Shown: piece by piece, positions 41,937 through 50,974 of the stretch | Numbering within the stretch: position 1 is the stretch's first letter | Layout: every line of letters begins with the position of its first letter | NCBI RefSeq assembly: GCF_900091595.1 | Contig: NZ_FMCW01000033.1 | Span: 16,622-80,621 of the forward strand | Origin: Micromonospora haikouensis | GTDB taxonomy: Bacteria; Actinomycetota; Actinomycetes; Mycobacteriales; Micromonosporaceae | Direction: 5' to 3' | DNA: 64,000 bases | Notes under the pieces: model-generated | What the model saw: only the letters and a program-made list of their open reading frames with translations | Told to the model about the DNA's origin: nothing | Databases searched by the model: none | Program-made: the position numbers and the translations under genes

Positions 41937-43634
41937 TTACTCCCCTTCTGCTGCTGCCGCCTTGCCGCGCACCCTATCGCGCCGGGGCGAGGAGCCGAGC
42001 ACCACCGCCACGGTCGTGCCACTGGGTTGGCGCGGCCTGATCTCCAATCGGCCCCGGATACGTTCCGCCCTCTCGGCCATGATCGCAAGACCGTAGTGCC
42101 CGTCCGTGCGCTGCTCACCGATGCCGTGACCGTCATCCGACACTTCGATCTGCGCGTACGGGGGGTCCACCTCACAGGTGACCCACAGATTCGCCGCCCC
42201 GGCGTGCTTGCGGGCGTTGGTGACCGCCTCCTGCGCGATGCGCAACAGTTCGGCCTCGGTCGCGGCGGGCAGCCGCGCGGTGGACTCGTCCAGCGACAGG
42301 TGCACCCGCAGCCCGCCGGACGCCCCGACGGTGCGCGCGTACTCGGCGATGGCGGCGGCCAGGCCCCCGTGCCGGTCCACCTCGCTGCGCAGCTCGAACA
42401 GGCTCAGCCGCAGCTCGGTGATGACCCGGGTCACCTCGCCGCGCAGGGTGCGCAGCGCCTCGGCCGTCTCCTTCGGGTCCTCCTCCACGTACGCCAGGGC
42501 GTTGTCGATGCCGTACCCGACCATGACCAGCTCCTGGGCGACCCCGTCGTGGATCTCCCGGGCCAGCCGCTGCCGCTCCTCGTTGGTGGCCAGCGAACGG
42601 ACCTCGTCGAACAGCAGCGCGGCCTCCAGCCGCAGCGCCGCCGGGCGGGTCAGCGCGGTCACCCGGGACACCACCGGCGGCGGGTACGCCTGCGCGGCGT
42701 CCGCCTCCATCACCAGCATGCCGACCGTGCGGACCCCGGCGACCAGCGGCACGATCAGCGCCGAGACGTCGCCGCCGGTGTGCGAGCGGGCCTGCGAGCG
42801 GCTGGCGGTCTGCGGCTGCTGGCTGGCCCAGGCGTCGGCGATCGCCGAGTCGGCGTCGAGCGTGGTCTCCCAGTCGACCCGGTCCACGCCCACCTGGGCG
42901 AGCACCACCAGCCGGCCGCCGCCGCTGGCGGAGAGCACCGCCGCCCGCTCGGCCCGGGCCACGGTGCGCAGCTCCTCCAGCAGGTGCTCGGAGATGCCGC
43001 CCGGGTCGAGGGTCGCCCCCGGCAGCTGCCGGGCCACCGTGCGCAACTGGGTCAGCAGCCGGGTCGCCTCCGCGTACGGCTGGGGCTTGCCCTCGCTGCG
43101 GACCCGGATCACCCGGTGCAGGGTGCCGGCGGTGTAGAGGCCCAGGCCGGCGAGGATCAGCCACTGCGCGCAGACCGCCAGGTAGCCCGGCTGGCCGAGC
43201 TGCCGGCCGCCGTCGACCTGGGTGAGGGCGGCGCTGATCAGCAGGGTGGCGGCGGTGACGGCGAGCAGCGCCGCGCCCTCGCGGAACCGCCGGCGCAGCG
43301 CGGTCACCGTCACCGGGACGGCGAGGTACGGCAGTACGGCCGACGCGCCGAGGCCGCCGATCGTGCCGTTGAGGGTGGTGACCGCGGCGACCTGGCTCGC
43401 GGCCAGCCCCAGCACCACCACCTCGGCGAAGCGGCTGAGCGGGCCGAGCAGCCGGTGCTGGGGGGCGAGGGCGGCGGGCAGCCCGGCGACGCCGAGCAGG
43501 GCGATCCACCAGAGCTGGCCGGCGTCGTGGGTGGCGAAGAGGGTGAGGACGGCGACCAGCGCGAGCATCACCACGCGTGCGGCGGTGGCGAGCGGCTGCG
43601 TCGGCGGCCGGGCGGGTGTCGAGGAGTCGGGCAC
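41937..43634 (-). CDS. NarL-type sensor histidine kinase (HisKA_3)
   Basis: This 565-aa kinase has about six N-terminal helices (residues 15-190; VVMLALVAVLTLFA, AVTTLNGTIGGLG). A cytoplasmic GAF-like region follows (about 215-350; ERAAVLSASGGGRLVVLAQ). The HisKA_3 motif is REIHDGVAQELVMVG with the phospho-His, and the ATPase domain has ELLRIAQEAVTNARKHAGA and SDDGHGIGEQRTDGHYGL. The GTG at 43634 is chosen as the first start; upstream frame belongs to a shadow of fadD15. It forms an operon with the response regulator. The input signal is not known. Confidence 0.92.
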   Translation of the reverse strand: MPDSSTPARPPTQPLATAARVVMLALVAVLTLFATHDAGQLWWIALLGVAGLPAALAPQHRLLGPLSRFAEVVVLGLAASQVAAVTTLNGTIGGLGASAVLPYLAVPVTVTALRRRFREGAALLAVTAATLLISAALTQVDGGRQLGQPGYLAVCAQWLILAGLGLYTAGTLHRVIRVRSEGKPQPYAEATRLLTQLRTVARQLPGATLDPGGISEHLLEELRTVARAERAAVLSASGGGRLVVLAQVGVDRVDWETTLDADSAIADAWASQQPQTASRSQARSHTGGDVSALIVPLVAGVRTVGMLVMEADAAQAYPPPVVSRVTALTRPAALRLEAALLFDEVRSLATNEERQRLAREIHDGVAQELVMVGYGIDNALAYVEEDPKETAEALRTLRGEVTRVITELRLSLFELRSEVDRHGGLAAAIAEYARTVGASGGLRVHLSLDESTARLPAATEAELLRIAQEAVTNARKHAGAANLWVTCEVDPPYAQIEVSDDGHGIGEQRTDGHYGLAIMAERAERIRGRLEIRPRQPSGTTVAVVLGSSPRRDRVRGKAAAAEGE

Positions 43635-43648
43635 GTGACGGATCGTAG

Positions 43649-45457
43649 TCAGCGCCGGTAGATCTCCGCGATCTCCGCCGCGTACGTGGTGTGCACGACC
43701 TGCCGCTTGACCTTCAGCGACGGGGTGAGTTCCCCGGTGGCCTCGGTGAAGTCGCGCGGCAGGATCCGGAACACCTTGATCGCCTCGGCCTTGGAGACGG
43801 CCTGGTTGGCCTGGTCGACCGCGCCCTGCACCTCGGCGCGCAGCGCCTCGTCGTCGCGCAGCTCGTCGACGCCGGTGTCCTCGGGGCGGCCGTGGGCGGC
43901 CAGCCACTTCGGCAGCGCCTCCTCGTCGATGGTGACCAGCGCGGCGATGAACGGCTGCCGGTCGCCGACGACGACGCACTGGCTGATCAGCGGGTGCGCC
44001 CGGACCTGGTCCTCCAGCACCGCCGGGGCGACGTTCTTGCCGCCGGCGGTCACGATGATCTCCTTCTTGCGGCCGGTGATGCTGAGGAAGCCGTCGGCGT
44101 CGAGCTGGCCGAGGTCGCCGGTGCGGAACCAGCCGTCCGGGCTGAGCGCCTCGGCGGTGGCCTCCTCGTTGCGCCAGTAGCCCTGGAAGATCAGGTCGCC
44201 GGAGATCAGGATCTCGCCGTCGTCGGCGATCCGGACGGTCACGCCGGGCAGCGGCCGGCCGACGGTGCCGATCTTCGTGGCGTCGGGCAGGTTCGCGGCG
44301 GCGGCGGGGGAGGTCTCGGTCAGCCCGTACCCCTCGCAGATGGTCACCCCGATGCCCCGGAAGAAGTGCCCGAGGCGGGCCCCGAGCGGCGCGCCGCCGG
44401 AGATCGCGTCGCGGCACCGGCCGCCGAGGGCGGCCCGCAGCTTGCGGTAGACCAGCTTGTCGAAGACCGCGTGCTGCACGCGCAGCGCCACGCCCGGCCC
44501 GCCCGGCGACTCCAGCGCCTCGCTGTACGCCACGGCGACCTGCTCGGCCCGGTCGAAGATCTTGCCCTTGCCGTCGGCCTCGGCCTTCTGCCGGGCCCCG
44601 TTGTAGACCTTCTCGAAGACCCGGGGCACCGACAGCACGAAGGTCGGCCGGAAGGCCTGGAGCTCGGCGACCAGGTTCCTCGTGTCGGCGCAGTGCGCCA
44701 TGGTGGCCCGGGCCTGCACCACGCCGATCTGGATGAGCCGGGCGAAGGCGTGCGCGAGGGGGAGGAACAGCAGGGTCGACGCGCCCGGGCGCAGGAAGAG
44801 GTTCGGCAGCACCGGCACGGCGTTGGCGATGTCGGCGTACATGTTGCGGTGGGTCAGCACGCAGCCCTTGGGTCGGCCGGTGGTGCCGCTGGTGTAGATG
44901 ATGGTGGCGACGTCGTCGGCCCTGACCCCCGTGCGCCGCCGGTCGACCTCGACCGGGTCGACCGAGGCCCCGGCGGCGACCAGCTCGTCGACCGCGCCCA
45001 GCTCGATCTGCCAGAGGTGGGCCAGCTCGGGGAGCCGGTCGCGGACGCCCTCGACGAGGGTGGCGTGGGCGGTCGTCTCGACCACGGCGGCGACCGCGCC
45101 GGAGTCGGCCAGGATCCAGGCGGCCTGCTCGGCGCTGGACGTCTCGTAGATCGGCACGGTGACCGCGCCGGCCGCCCAGATGGCGTAGTCGAACAGGGTC
45201 CACTCGTAGCGGGTGCGGCTCATCAGGCCGACCCGGTCGCCGGGGGAGACGCCGGCGGCGACCAGCCCCCGGGCCAACGCGACCACCTCGTCGCGGAACT
45301 GCCGGCAGGTCACCTCGACCCAGCCGGAGGCCGGCGCGGCGGCGGGGCGGGCGAACTGGACGGCCTCCGGGGCGGTCTCGGCATTGTCCCAGACCGGGTC
45401 GGTGAGGTTGGCCGAGTCGCCGACGGTGACGATCGGCGGAACGGAGAACTCGCGCAC
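43649..45457 (-). CDS. fadD15: Long-chain fatty-acid-CoA ligase (FadD15-like, AMP-binding)
   Basis: This 602-aa adenylate-forming enzyme activates fatty acids with ATP and CoA. The P-loop-like motif is IIYTSGTTGRPKGC, then EGYGLTETSPA, GWFRTGDLGQLD and the C-terminal GRKKEIIVTAGGKNVAP. The order pimB-...-fadD15 matches M. tuberculosis Rv2188c-Rv2187, which supports the name. The start is GTG 45457 (VREFSVPP), with GAGGGAG 5 bases upstream; GTG 45463 is the alternative. The gene is divergent from the SRPBCC gene across 121 bases. Confidence 0.9.
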   Translation of the reverse strand: MREFSVPPIVTVGDSANLTDPVWDNAETAPEAVQFARPAAAPASGWVEVTCRQFRDEVVALARGLVAAGVSPGDRVGLMSRTRYEWTLFDYAIWAAGAVTVPIYETSSAEQAAWILADSGAVAAVVETTAHATLVEGVRDRLPELAHLWQIELGAVDELVAAGASVDPVEVDRRRTGVRADDVATIIYTSGTTGRPKGCVLTHRNMYADIANAVPVLPNLFLRPGASTLLFLPLAHAFARLIQIGVVQARATMAHCADTRNLVAELQAFRPTFVLSVPRVFEKVYNGARQKAEADGKGKIFDRAEQVAVAYSEALESPGGPGVALRVQHAVFDKLVYRKLRAALGGRCRDAISGGAPLGARLGHFFRGIGVTICEGYGLTETSPAAAANLPDATKIGTVGRPLPGVTVRIADDGEILISGDLIFQGYWRNEEATAEALSPDGWFRTGDLGQLDADGFLSITGRKKEIIVTAGGKNVAPAVLEDQVRAHPLISQCVVVGDRQPFIAALVTIDEEALPKWLAAHGRPEDTGVDELRDDEALRAEVQGAVDQANQAVSKAEAIKVFRILPRDFTEATGELTPSLKVKRQVVHTTYAAEIAEIYRR

Positions 45458-45578
45458 CTGCACTCCCTCGTGCTCGCACTTCCCGGGCGGGCCGGGGCCC
45501 CGGACGGGTCGGCTCTGTCGAAACCTACCCGCCCGCCCAGGTGGGTGCGCCAGGCAGGTTGCCGGGTAGCCTCGCCCC

Positions 45579-46034
45579 ATGGCGGACTCCTCCACCCAGT
45601 CGATCGTCATCGGCGCGTCACCGGAGCGGGTGGCGGCGGTCATCTGCGACTTCGCGCGCTACCCGGAATGGACCGACGCGGTGCGCCGGACCGAGGTCGT
45701 CGAGGAGTACGAGGACGGCTACGCCAGCCAGGTCCGCTTCACCCTCGACGCCGGGGTGCTGGCCGACGAGTACGTGCTGGCCTACGAGTACGCCGAGGAC
45801 ATCTCCCGCATCGAGTGGCACCTGGTGGCGCCCTCGAAGATGCAGCGCTCCCAGCGCGGGTCGTACGACCTCGTCGGCAACCCCGACGGCACGACCACGG
45901 TGACCTACACCCTGGAGGTGGAGCTCTCCGTGGGCATGCTCGGCATGTTTCGCCGCAAGGCCGAGAAAATGATCATGGATGCGGCGTTGAAGCAGCTCAA
46001 GCGCCGGGTAGAAGACACCGGTGCGGCGCGGTGA
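45579..46034 (+). CDS. SRPBCC/polyketide-cyclase-fold protein (Rv2185c-like)
   Basis: This 151-aa START-like protein has a hydrophobic ligand pocket fold: SIVIGASPERVAAVICDFARYPEWTDAV at the N-terminus, a curved sheet (TTTVTYTLEVELSVGML) and a long C-terminal helix (KMIMDAALKQLKRRVE). The position next to fadD15 matches Rv2185c. A lipid- or polyketide-like ligand is inferred from the fold. ATG at 45579; a -10-like TAGCCT lies just upstream near 45565. Confidence 0.88.
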   Translation: MADSSTQSIVIGASPERVAAVICDFARYPEWTDAVRRTEVVEEYEDGYASQVRFTLDAGVLADEYVLAYEYAEDISRIEWHLVAPSKMQRSQRGSYDLVGNPDGTTTVTYTLEVELSVGMLGMFRRKAEKMIMDAALKQLKRRVEDTGAAR

Positions 46035-46077
46035 CGCGACCGGCTGCGGCACGCCCGGCACGGTAGAGGAGCCGACC

Positions 46078-46773
46078 ATGGGGGGTACGGATCCGGGCTC
46101 GGCCCGGGAAGAGGCGGAGCGGCTGGTCGCCACGGTCCTCGCGGCGGCCCGGCTGGCCGCCGCGGGCGCCGGGTCGGGCGGCGGCTCCGGGGCGGGGCCG
46201 TGGGGTCCGCTCGGTGGGATCGTGTCCAGTGTCCTCGGTCACAGCACCGGCGGCGCGGCGACGCGACCGGCCGCCGGCGGCGGCCACGGCGGTTTCGCCA
46301 CCGGTGCGGCCGAATGCTGTATCTGTCCGGTCTGCCGCGGTATCGCCGCGTTGCGGGACCCGAGTCCGGAATTTGCCGAGCGGCTCGCCACGGGAGCCGG
46401 CGATCTGGCCGCCGGGGTGGCCAGCCTGCTGCGCGCGTTCGCGTCGGCCGACGAGCCCCCCGCCGGTGGCCCACCGCCCGGTGACCCCGCCGCGCCCCCG
46501 CCCCGACCGGCGGCTGACCAGGCATCGGGCGATCACGTGTGGCGCGAGGCCACCCGTACCGGGCATGATTCTCACCCGGCGCCGGATGAGGACGTGTGGT
46601 CCGCCGCGACCCGGGGGGAGGGTCCGGGCGTTCCGGCCGCCGCCGTGCCGCCCGCCGACGACGCCGGGCCGGACGCGCCGGGGGCTCCCCGGCCGCCGGC
46701 CGGCCGACCCGTGGTGCCCGCGTCGCGGGCCCCCGGTGGCGCGGGAGGGGACGCACCAGGCGACGGGGCCTGA
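46078..46773 (+). CDS. Hypothetical protein upstream of glucokinase (SCO2127-like)
   Basis: This 231-aa protein has an N-terminal helix (SAREEAERLVATVLAAARLAAA), Gly-rich linkers, and a central CCICPVCRGIAALRDPSPEFAERLATGAGDLA segment. The CxxC pairs may bind metal. The rest is Pro/Ala-rich and disordered. ATG at 46078 has AGAGGAG upstream. In Streptomyces a protein with the same core lies just upstream of glkA (SCO2127/SCO2126), which suggests a link with sugar metabolism, though no function is known. Confidence 0.78.
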   Translation: MGGTDPGSAREEAERLVATVLAAARLAAAGAGSGGGSGAGPWGPLGGIVSSVLGHSTGGAATRPAAGGGHGGFATGAAECCICPVCRGIAALRDPSPEFAERLATGAGDLAAGVASLLRAFASADEPPAGGPPPGDPAAPPPRPAADQASGDHVWREATRTGHDSHPAPDEDVWSAATRGEGPGVPAAAVPPADDAGPDAPGAPRPPAGRPVVPASRAPGGAGGDAPGDGA

Positions 46774-46851
46774 CCACCGGACATCCCGTCCCACCGGCAC
46801 GGCCGTACGCCGTGCCGGTGCCGGGCAGCACAGCAGAGGGGAGTGGCAGCG

Positions 46852-47799
46852 GTGACGCTGACCATCGGAGTCGACGTCGGTGGCACGAAGGTGGCCGGCG
46901 GTGTCGTCGACGACACCGGCAACGTACTCGTGCAGGCCCGACGGGACACCCCCGCCGACAACGTGGGCAAGACCCGGGACGTCATCATCGAGGTGGTCAC
47001 CGAACTCGCCGCCGGCCGGCAGATCGACGCCGTCGGCATCGGCGCGGCCGGCTGGATCGACGCCACCCGCTCCACCGTCCTCTTCGCGCCCAACCTCGCC
47101 TGGCGCGACGAGCCCCTGCGCGACTACGTCAGCCGGGCCACCGGTCTGCCCGTGATCGTCGAGAACGACGGGAACGTCGCCGCCTGGGCCGAGTTCCGCT
47201 ACGGCGCCGCCCGGCACGCCGACGACTCCATGGTCATGTTCACCATCGGCACCGGCGTCGGCGGCGGCATCGTGCTCGGCGGCGAGCTGGTGCGCGGCGC
47301 CCACGGCATCGCCGCCGAACTGGGCCACATGCTCACCGTCCCCGACGGCCACCAGTGCGGCTGCGGCCGGCTCGGCTGCATCGAGCAGTACGCCAGCGGC
47401 AGCGCCCTGGTGCGCTTCGCCCGCGCCGCCGCCCGGCAGGAGCCGCACCGGGCCGTCGCCCTGCTGGAGCTGGCCGGCGGCGAGGCCGAGGCGGTCACCG
47501 GCCCGATGGTGACCGCCGCCGCCCAGGGCGGCGACCCCGTCTCCGCCGAGGCGTTCGCGCAGGTCGGGCGCTGGCTCGGCACCAGCCTCGCCGACATGGC
47601 GCAGATCCTCGACCCGCAGGTCCTCGTCGTCGGCGGCGGCGTCGTCGACGCGGGCGACCTGCTGCTCGGCCCGACCCGGCGTTCCTTCACCGACGCGCTG
47701 GCCCAGCGCAGCAGGCTCCCCGTCGCCGAGGTGCTCCCCGCCGAGCTGGGCAACACCGCCGGCGTGATCGGCGCCGCCGACCTGGCCCGCCGGCTGTAG
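46852..47799 (+). CDS. glkA: ROK-family glucokinase
   Basis: This 315-aa ROK kinase should phosphorylate glucose. The N-terminal phosphate loop is GVDVGGTKVAGG, substrate residues are in VENDGNVAAWAEF, and the ROK zinc site is CGCGRLGCIEQYASGSAL. GTGVGGGIV is the second ATP loop. GTG at 46852 (VTLTIGVDVGG) is used with AGGGGAG about 9 bases upstream. It shares the neighbourhood of S. coelicolor glkA, which also mediates glucose repression. An EEP gene follows after 11 bases. Confidence 0.9.
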   Translation: MTLTIGVDVGGTKVAGGVVDDTGNVLVQARRDTPADNVGKTRDVIIEVVTELAAGRQIDAVGIGAAGWIDATRSTVLFAPNLAWRDEPLRDYVSRATGLPVIVENDGNVAAWAEFRYGAARHADDSMVMFTIGTGVGGGIVLGGELVRGAHGIAAELGHMLTVPDGHQCGCGRLGCIEQYASGSALVRFARAAARQEPHRAVALLELAGGEAEAVTGPMVTAAAQGGDPVSAEAFAQVGRWLGTSLADMAQILDPQVLVVGGGVVDAGDLLLGPTRRSFTDALAQRSRLPVAEVLPAELGNTAGVIGAADLARRL

Positions 47800-47810
47800 G
47801 GCGGGCCGGG

Positions 47811-48536
47811 ATGACCGAGACCGGCCAGGGGGCCGAGGCCCCGGGCGGAGTGCCGCTGCGCGTCGTGTCGTACAACGTGCACAGCCAGCGTGACGACCAG
47901 GCCGCGCTGGCGGCGGTGGTCCGCGCGGTCGCCCCCGACGTGGTGATCGTGCAGGAGGCGCCCCGGCGGTTCCGGTGGCGGCAGAAGTGCGCGTCGCTGG
48001 CCGAGTCGTTCGGGCTGGTCGTCGCCGTCGGCGGCCTGCCGTCGCTGGGCAACCTGCTGCTGACCAGCCTGCGCGTGCGGGTGGCCGACACCCGCTGCCA
48101 GCGCTACCCGCTGACCCCGGGCCGGCACATGCGCGGCGCCGCGTACGCCGACTGCCGCGTCGGCGGGGCCCGGTTCCTGCTGGCCGGCTCGCACCTGTCC
48201 ACCGACCCGGCCGAGCGCCCCGCGCAGGCGGCGGCGTTCAAGCGGGAGCTGGCCGCCGCCGACCTGCCCGTGGTGGCCGGCGCCGACCTCAACGAGGGCC
48301 CGGAGGGCCCGGCGTGGGCGACCGTCGGCGCGGGGCTGACCGACGCGGCGGTCGCGGCCGACCGCGCCGACCGGCTCACCTACTCGTGCGCCGACCCGCG
48401 CCGCCGCATCGACGCCGTCTTCGTCGCCCCCCGGATCACCGTGGTCGACTACGACGTGGTGGACACCCCGCAGGCCCGCCTGGCCAGCGACCACTTCCCG
48501 GTCGTGGTCGACCTGCTGCTGCCCGCCGCCGGCTGA
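47811..48536 (+). CDS. Endonuclease/exonuclease/phosphatase-family protein
   Basis: This 241-aa protein has the EEP fold: VVSYNVHSQRDDQAA near the N-terminus, IVQEAPRRFRWR with the metal-binding Glu, LAGSHLSTDP, GADLNEGPEG and the C-terminal ASDHFPVVVDL carrying the catalytic Asp-His pair. It could cleave DNA, RNA or phospholipid headgroups; the substrate is unknown. The ATG at 47811 lies 11 bases after the glucokinase stop, implying an operon. Confidence 0.88.
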   Translation: MTETGQGAEAPGGVPLRVVSYNVHSQRDDQAALAAVVRAVAPDVVIVQEAPRRFRWRQKCASLAESFGLVVAVGGLPSLGNLLLTSLRVRVADTRCQRYPLTPGRHMRGAAYADCRVGGARFLLAGSHLSTDPAERPAQAAAFKRELAAADLPVVAGADLNEGPEGPAWATVGAGLTDAAVAADRADRLTYSCADPRRRIDAVFVAPRITVVDYDVVDTPQARLASDHFPVVVDLLLPAAG

Positions 48537-48671
48537 CGGGCCGCGCGACCCACCGTCCACAGGGACTGGACAAACCGGTCGGGTTACCGGAAGGATTTCG
48601 CAGCGACCCGGCTCATGCCGCGCATGAGGAGAATGATTTCCGGCACTCGTGCCGCACATAAGGAGAATCCG

Positions 48672-50075
48672 GTGTCCCCCTCCACCGACCCCGGCCGTCC
48701 CGAGCCGGACGCGACGACGCTCGCCCCGCCCCGGGACGCCCGACCGGTCTCCGACCGAGGCGACACGGTCTGCGTCATCGGGGCCGGGGCCAGCGGCCTC
48801 ACCGCCGTGAAGAACCTGCGCGAGCACGGCTTCGGCGTCGACTGCTACGAGCGGGAGACCGGCGTCGGCGGCGCGTGGAACTGGCGGCACGACCGCAGCC
48901 CCGTCTACGCCAGCACCCACCTGATCTCGTCGCGGCCGTTCACCCAGTTCCCCGACTTCCCGATGCCGGACGACTGGCCGGACTACCCGCACCACAGCCA
49001 GGTGCTGACCTACTTCGAGCGCTACGCCGACCACTTCGACCTGCGCCAGCACATCTGGTTCGGCACCGAGGTGATCCGGGTCGAGCCGGTCGACGGCGAC
49101 CGCTGGGACGTCACCACCCGCAGCACCGGCGGGTACGGCCCCGAGCGCACCTCCCGGTACGCCGCCGTGCTCGTCGCCAACGGCCACAACTGGTCGCCGA
49201 AGCTGCCCCGCTACGAGGGGCTGGAGGAGTTCCGGGGCGAGATCATGCACGCCTCGTCGTACAAGGACCCGGCGCAGCTGCGCGGCAAGCGGGTGCTGGT
49301 CGTCGGGGCCGGCAACACCGGCTGCGACATCGCCGTCGAGGCGGCCCAGCAGGCGTCCCACTGCTGGCACTCCACCCGCCGCGGCTACTGGTACGCCCCC
49401 AAGTACGTCCTCGGCCGCCCCGCCGACCAGGTCAACGACAGCCTGCTCGCCCTGCGGGTGCCGCTGCGCGTGCGGCAGTGGCTCTACCACTGGACGCTGC
49501 GGCTCACCGTCGGCGACCTGACCCGGTTCGGCCTGCCCAAGCCCGACCACCGGGTCTACGAGACCCACCCCATCGCCAACAGCCAGCTCGTCTACCACGT
49601 CGGCCACGGCCAGATCACCCCCGTGCCGGACGTGGCCCGGTTCCACGCCAAGGCCGTCGAGCTGACCGACGGCCGCGAGATCGACCCGGAGCTGGTCGTC
49701 TTCGCCACCGGCTACCTGCCGCGCTTCGAGTTCCTCGACCCCCGGGTGCTCGGCGCGGACGAGGCGGGCCGGCCCCGGCTATGGCTCAACGCGTTCGTCC
49801 CCGGCCACCCGACGCTCGCCGTCGCCGGCCTGGTCCAGCCCGACTCGGGGATCTTCACCCTGTCGCACTGGCAGACCGTCCTGTTCGCCCGGCTGCTCGC
49901 GCTGCGCGTGCGCCGACCGGAGCGGGCCGCCGCCTTCGCGCAGCGGGTCACCGCCGGGGCCGGCGAGCGGTACTCGGGGAAGGTCAAGGACAGCAGCCGG
50001 CACTGGTTCGAGGTGGGCCACGCCGACTACCTGCGCGCCGTCCAGCGCGCCATGCACGAGCTGGAGGAGAAGTGA
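48672..50075 (+). CDS. Flavin-containing monooxygenase-like oxidoreductase
   Basis: This 467-aa FAD/NADPH enzyme has two Rossmann motifs: VCVIGAGASGLTAVKNLREHG for FAD near residue 40 and VLVVGAGNTGCDIAVEAA for NADPH near 215. The middle EFRGEIMHASSYKDP resembles the FMO signature FxGxxxHxxxY. The C-terminal ATGYLPRFEFL is the conserved ATG motif. It likely hydroxylates N- or S-containing substrates or acts as a Baeyer-Villiger enzyme. The GTG at 48672 has AGGAGAA upstream. It is coupled to a downstream hydrolase. Confidence 0.88.
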   Translation: MSPSTDPGRPEPDATTLAPPRDARPVSDRGDTVCVIGAGASGLTAVKNLREHGFGVDCYERETGVGGAWNWRHDRSPVYASTHLISSRPFTQFPDFPMPDDWPDYPHHSQVLTYFERYADHFDLRQHIWFGTEVIRVEPVDGDRWDVTTRSTGGYGPERTSRYAAVLVANGHNWSPKLPRYEGLEEFRGEIMHASSYKDPAQLRGKRVLVVGAGNTGCDIAVEAAQQASHCWHSTRRGYWYAPKYVLGRPADQVNDSLLALRVPLRVRQWLYHWTLRLTVGDLTRFGLPKPDHRVYETHPIANSQLVYHVGHGQITPVPDVARFHAKAVELTDGREIDPELVVFATGYLPRFEFLDPRVLGADEAGRPRLWLNAFVPGHPTLAVAGLVQPDSGIFTLSHWQTVLFARLLALRVRRPERAAAFAQRVTAGAGERYSGKVKDSSRHWFEVGHADYLRAVQRAMHELEEK

Positions 50076-50893
50076 GCCGGCAGCAGCGGGTGCGGATCAT
50101 GCGCGGCCGGGAGTGGGCCCGGCCCGTCCGCCCGGCCCGGCGCGAGGTGCTCAGCGCGCTCCCCGAGGTCGAGCAGGGCCGCCCGCCGCTGCTGTTCGTG
50201 CCCGGCTTCGGCCACGGCGCGTGGGCGTTCGCCGAACACTGGCTCGGCCACGCCGCCGGTCGCGGCTTCCCGGCGTACGCGCTGAGCCTGCGCGGCCACG
50301 GCGGCAGCGAGCCGGCGCCGGAGGCGACGCTGCGGGCGTACACCCATGACGTGACGCAGGCGGCGGCGGGCCTGCCGCGCCAGGCGGTGCTGGTGGGGCA
50401 CGGCGCCGGGGCCCTGGTGGTGCGGCACGCCCTGGCCCGCTATCCGGCGCGGGCGGCGGTGCTGGCGGCCCCGGTGCTCGGCGACTGGTCGACGCTCGGC
50501 ACGGCGCTGCGCCGCAACCCCGGCGGCACCCTGCCCGCGTTCGTCGGCGCGGGGCTGCGGCTGAGCCGCCGGCAGCTGTTCAGCCGCGAGCTGCCCGACG
50601 CCGAGGCCCGCCGGTACGCCGCCCGGCTCGGCCACGCCGGCCGGCGCGCCCAGTGGCAGCTGCTGACCCACCGCGACCCGGAGCCGGCCGTGGGCGACCC
50701 GCCCGTGCTGGTCGTGGGCAGCCCCGACGACCGGGTGGTCCCGCCGGCCGCGCTGACCCGGGCCGCCCGCCGGCACGGCGGCGCGCCGCTGCTCTTCCCC
50801 GGCATGGGGCACGACCTGATGCTCGACGTCCGCTGGCGGGAGCCGATCGACGCGATCCTGGACTGGCTGGAGAAGGAACACCCGCCTGCCTGA
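50072..50893 (+). CDS. Alpha/beta-hydrolase-fold protein lacking the nucleophile Ser
   Basis: This 273-aa protein has the hydrolase fold (LLFVPGFGHGAWAF oxyanion region, SLRGHGGS, VGSPDDRVV with Asp, GMGHDLM with His). The nucleophile elbow reads GHGAG at residues 109-113 where GxSxG is expected, so Ser is replaced by Gly. The GTG overlaps the monooxygenase TGA (GTGA) with GGAGGAG upstream, so the pair is co-translated. It may be a non-enzymatic binder or act by another mechanism. Confidence 0.85.
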   Translation: MSRQQRVRIMRGREWARPVRPARREVLSALPEVEQGRPPLLFVPGFGHGAWAFAEHWLGHAAGRGFPAYALSLRGHGGSEPAPEATLRAYTHDVTQAAAGLPRQAVLVGHGAGALVVRHALARYPARAAVLAAPVLGDWSTLGTALRRNPGGTLPAFVGAGLRLSRRQLFSRELPDAEARRYAARLGHAGRRAQWQLLTHRDPEPAVGDPPVLVVGSPDDRVVPPAALTRAARRHGGAPLLFPGMGHDLMLDVRWREPIDAILDWLEKEHPPA

Positions 50894-50910
50894 TTCGCTG
50901 CCTGCCTGAC

Positions 50911-50953
50911 CCGCTGCCGGCGCGGCCCGCGGTCCGGGGCGCGCCGGCAGCGG
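50911..50953. terminator. Bidirectional terminator between the hydrolase and otsA
   Basis: Perfect 14-bp arms CCGCTGCCGGCGCG and complement with a 15-base loop, between two convergent genes. Confidence 0.85.
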
Positions 50954-50974
50954 CCGATCGTGCGGGGCGCCCGG

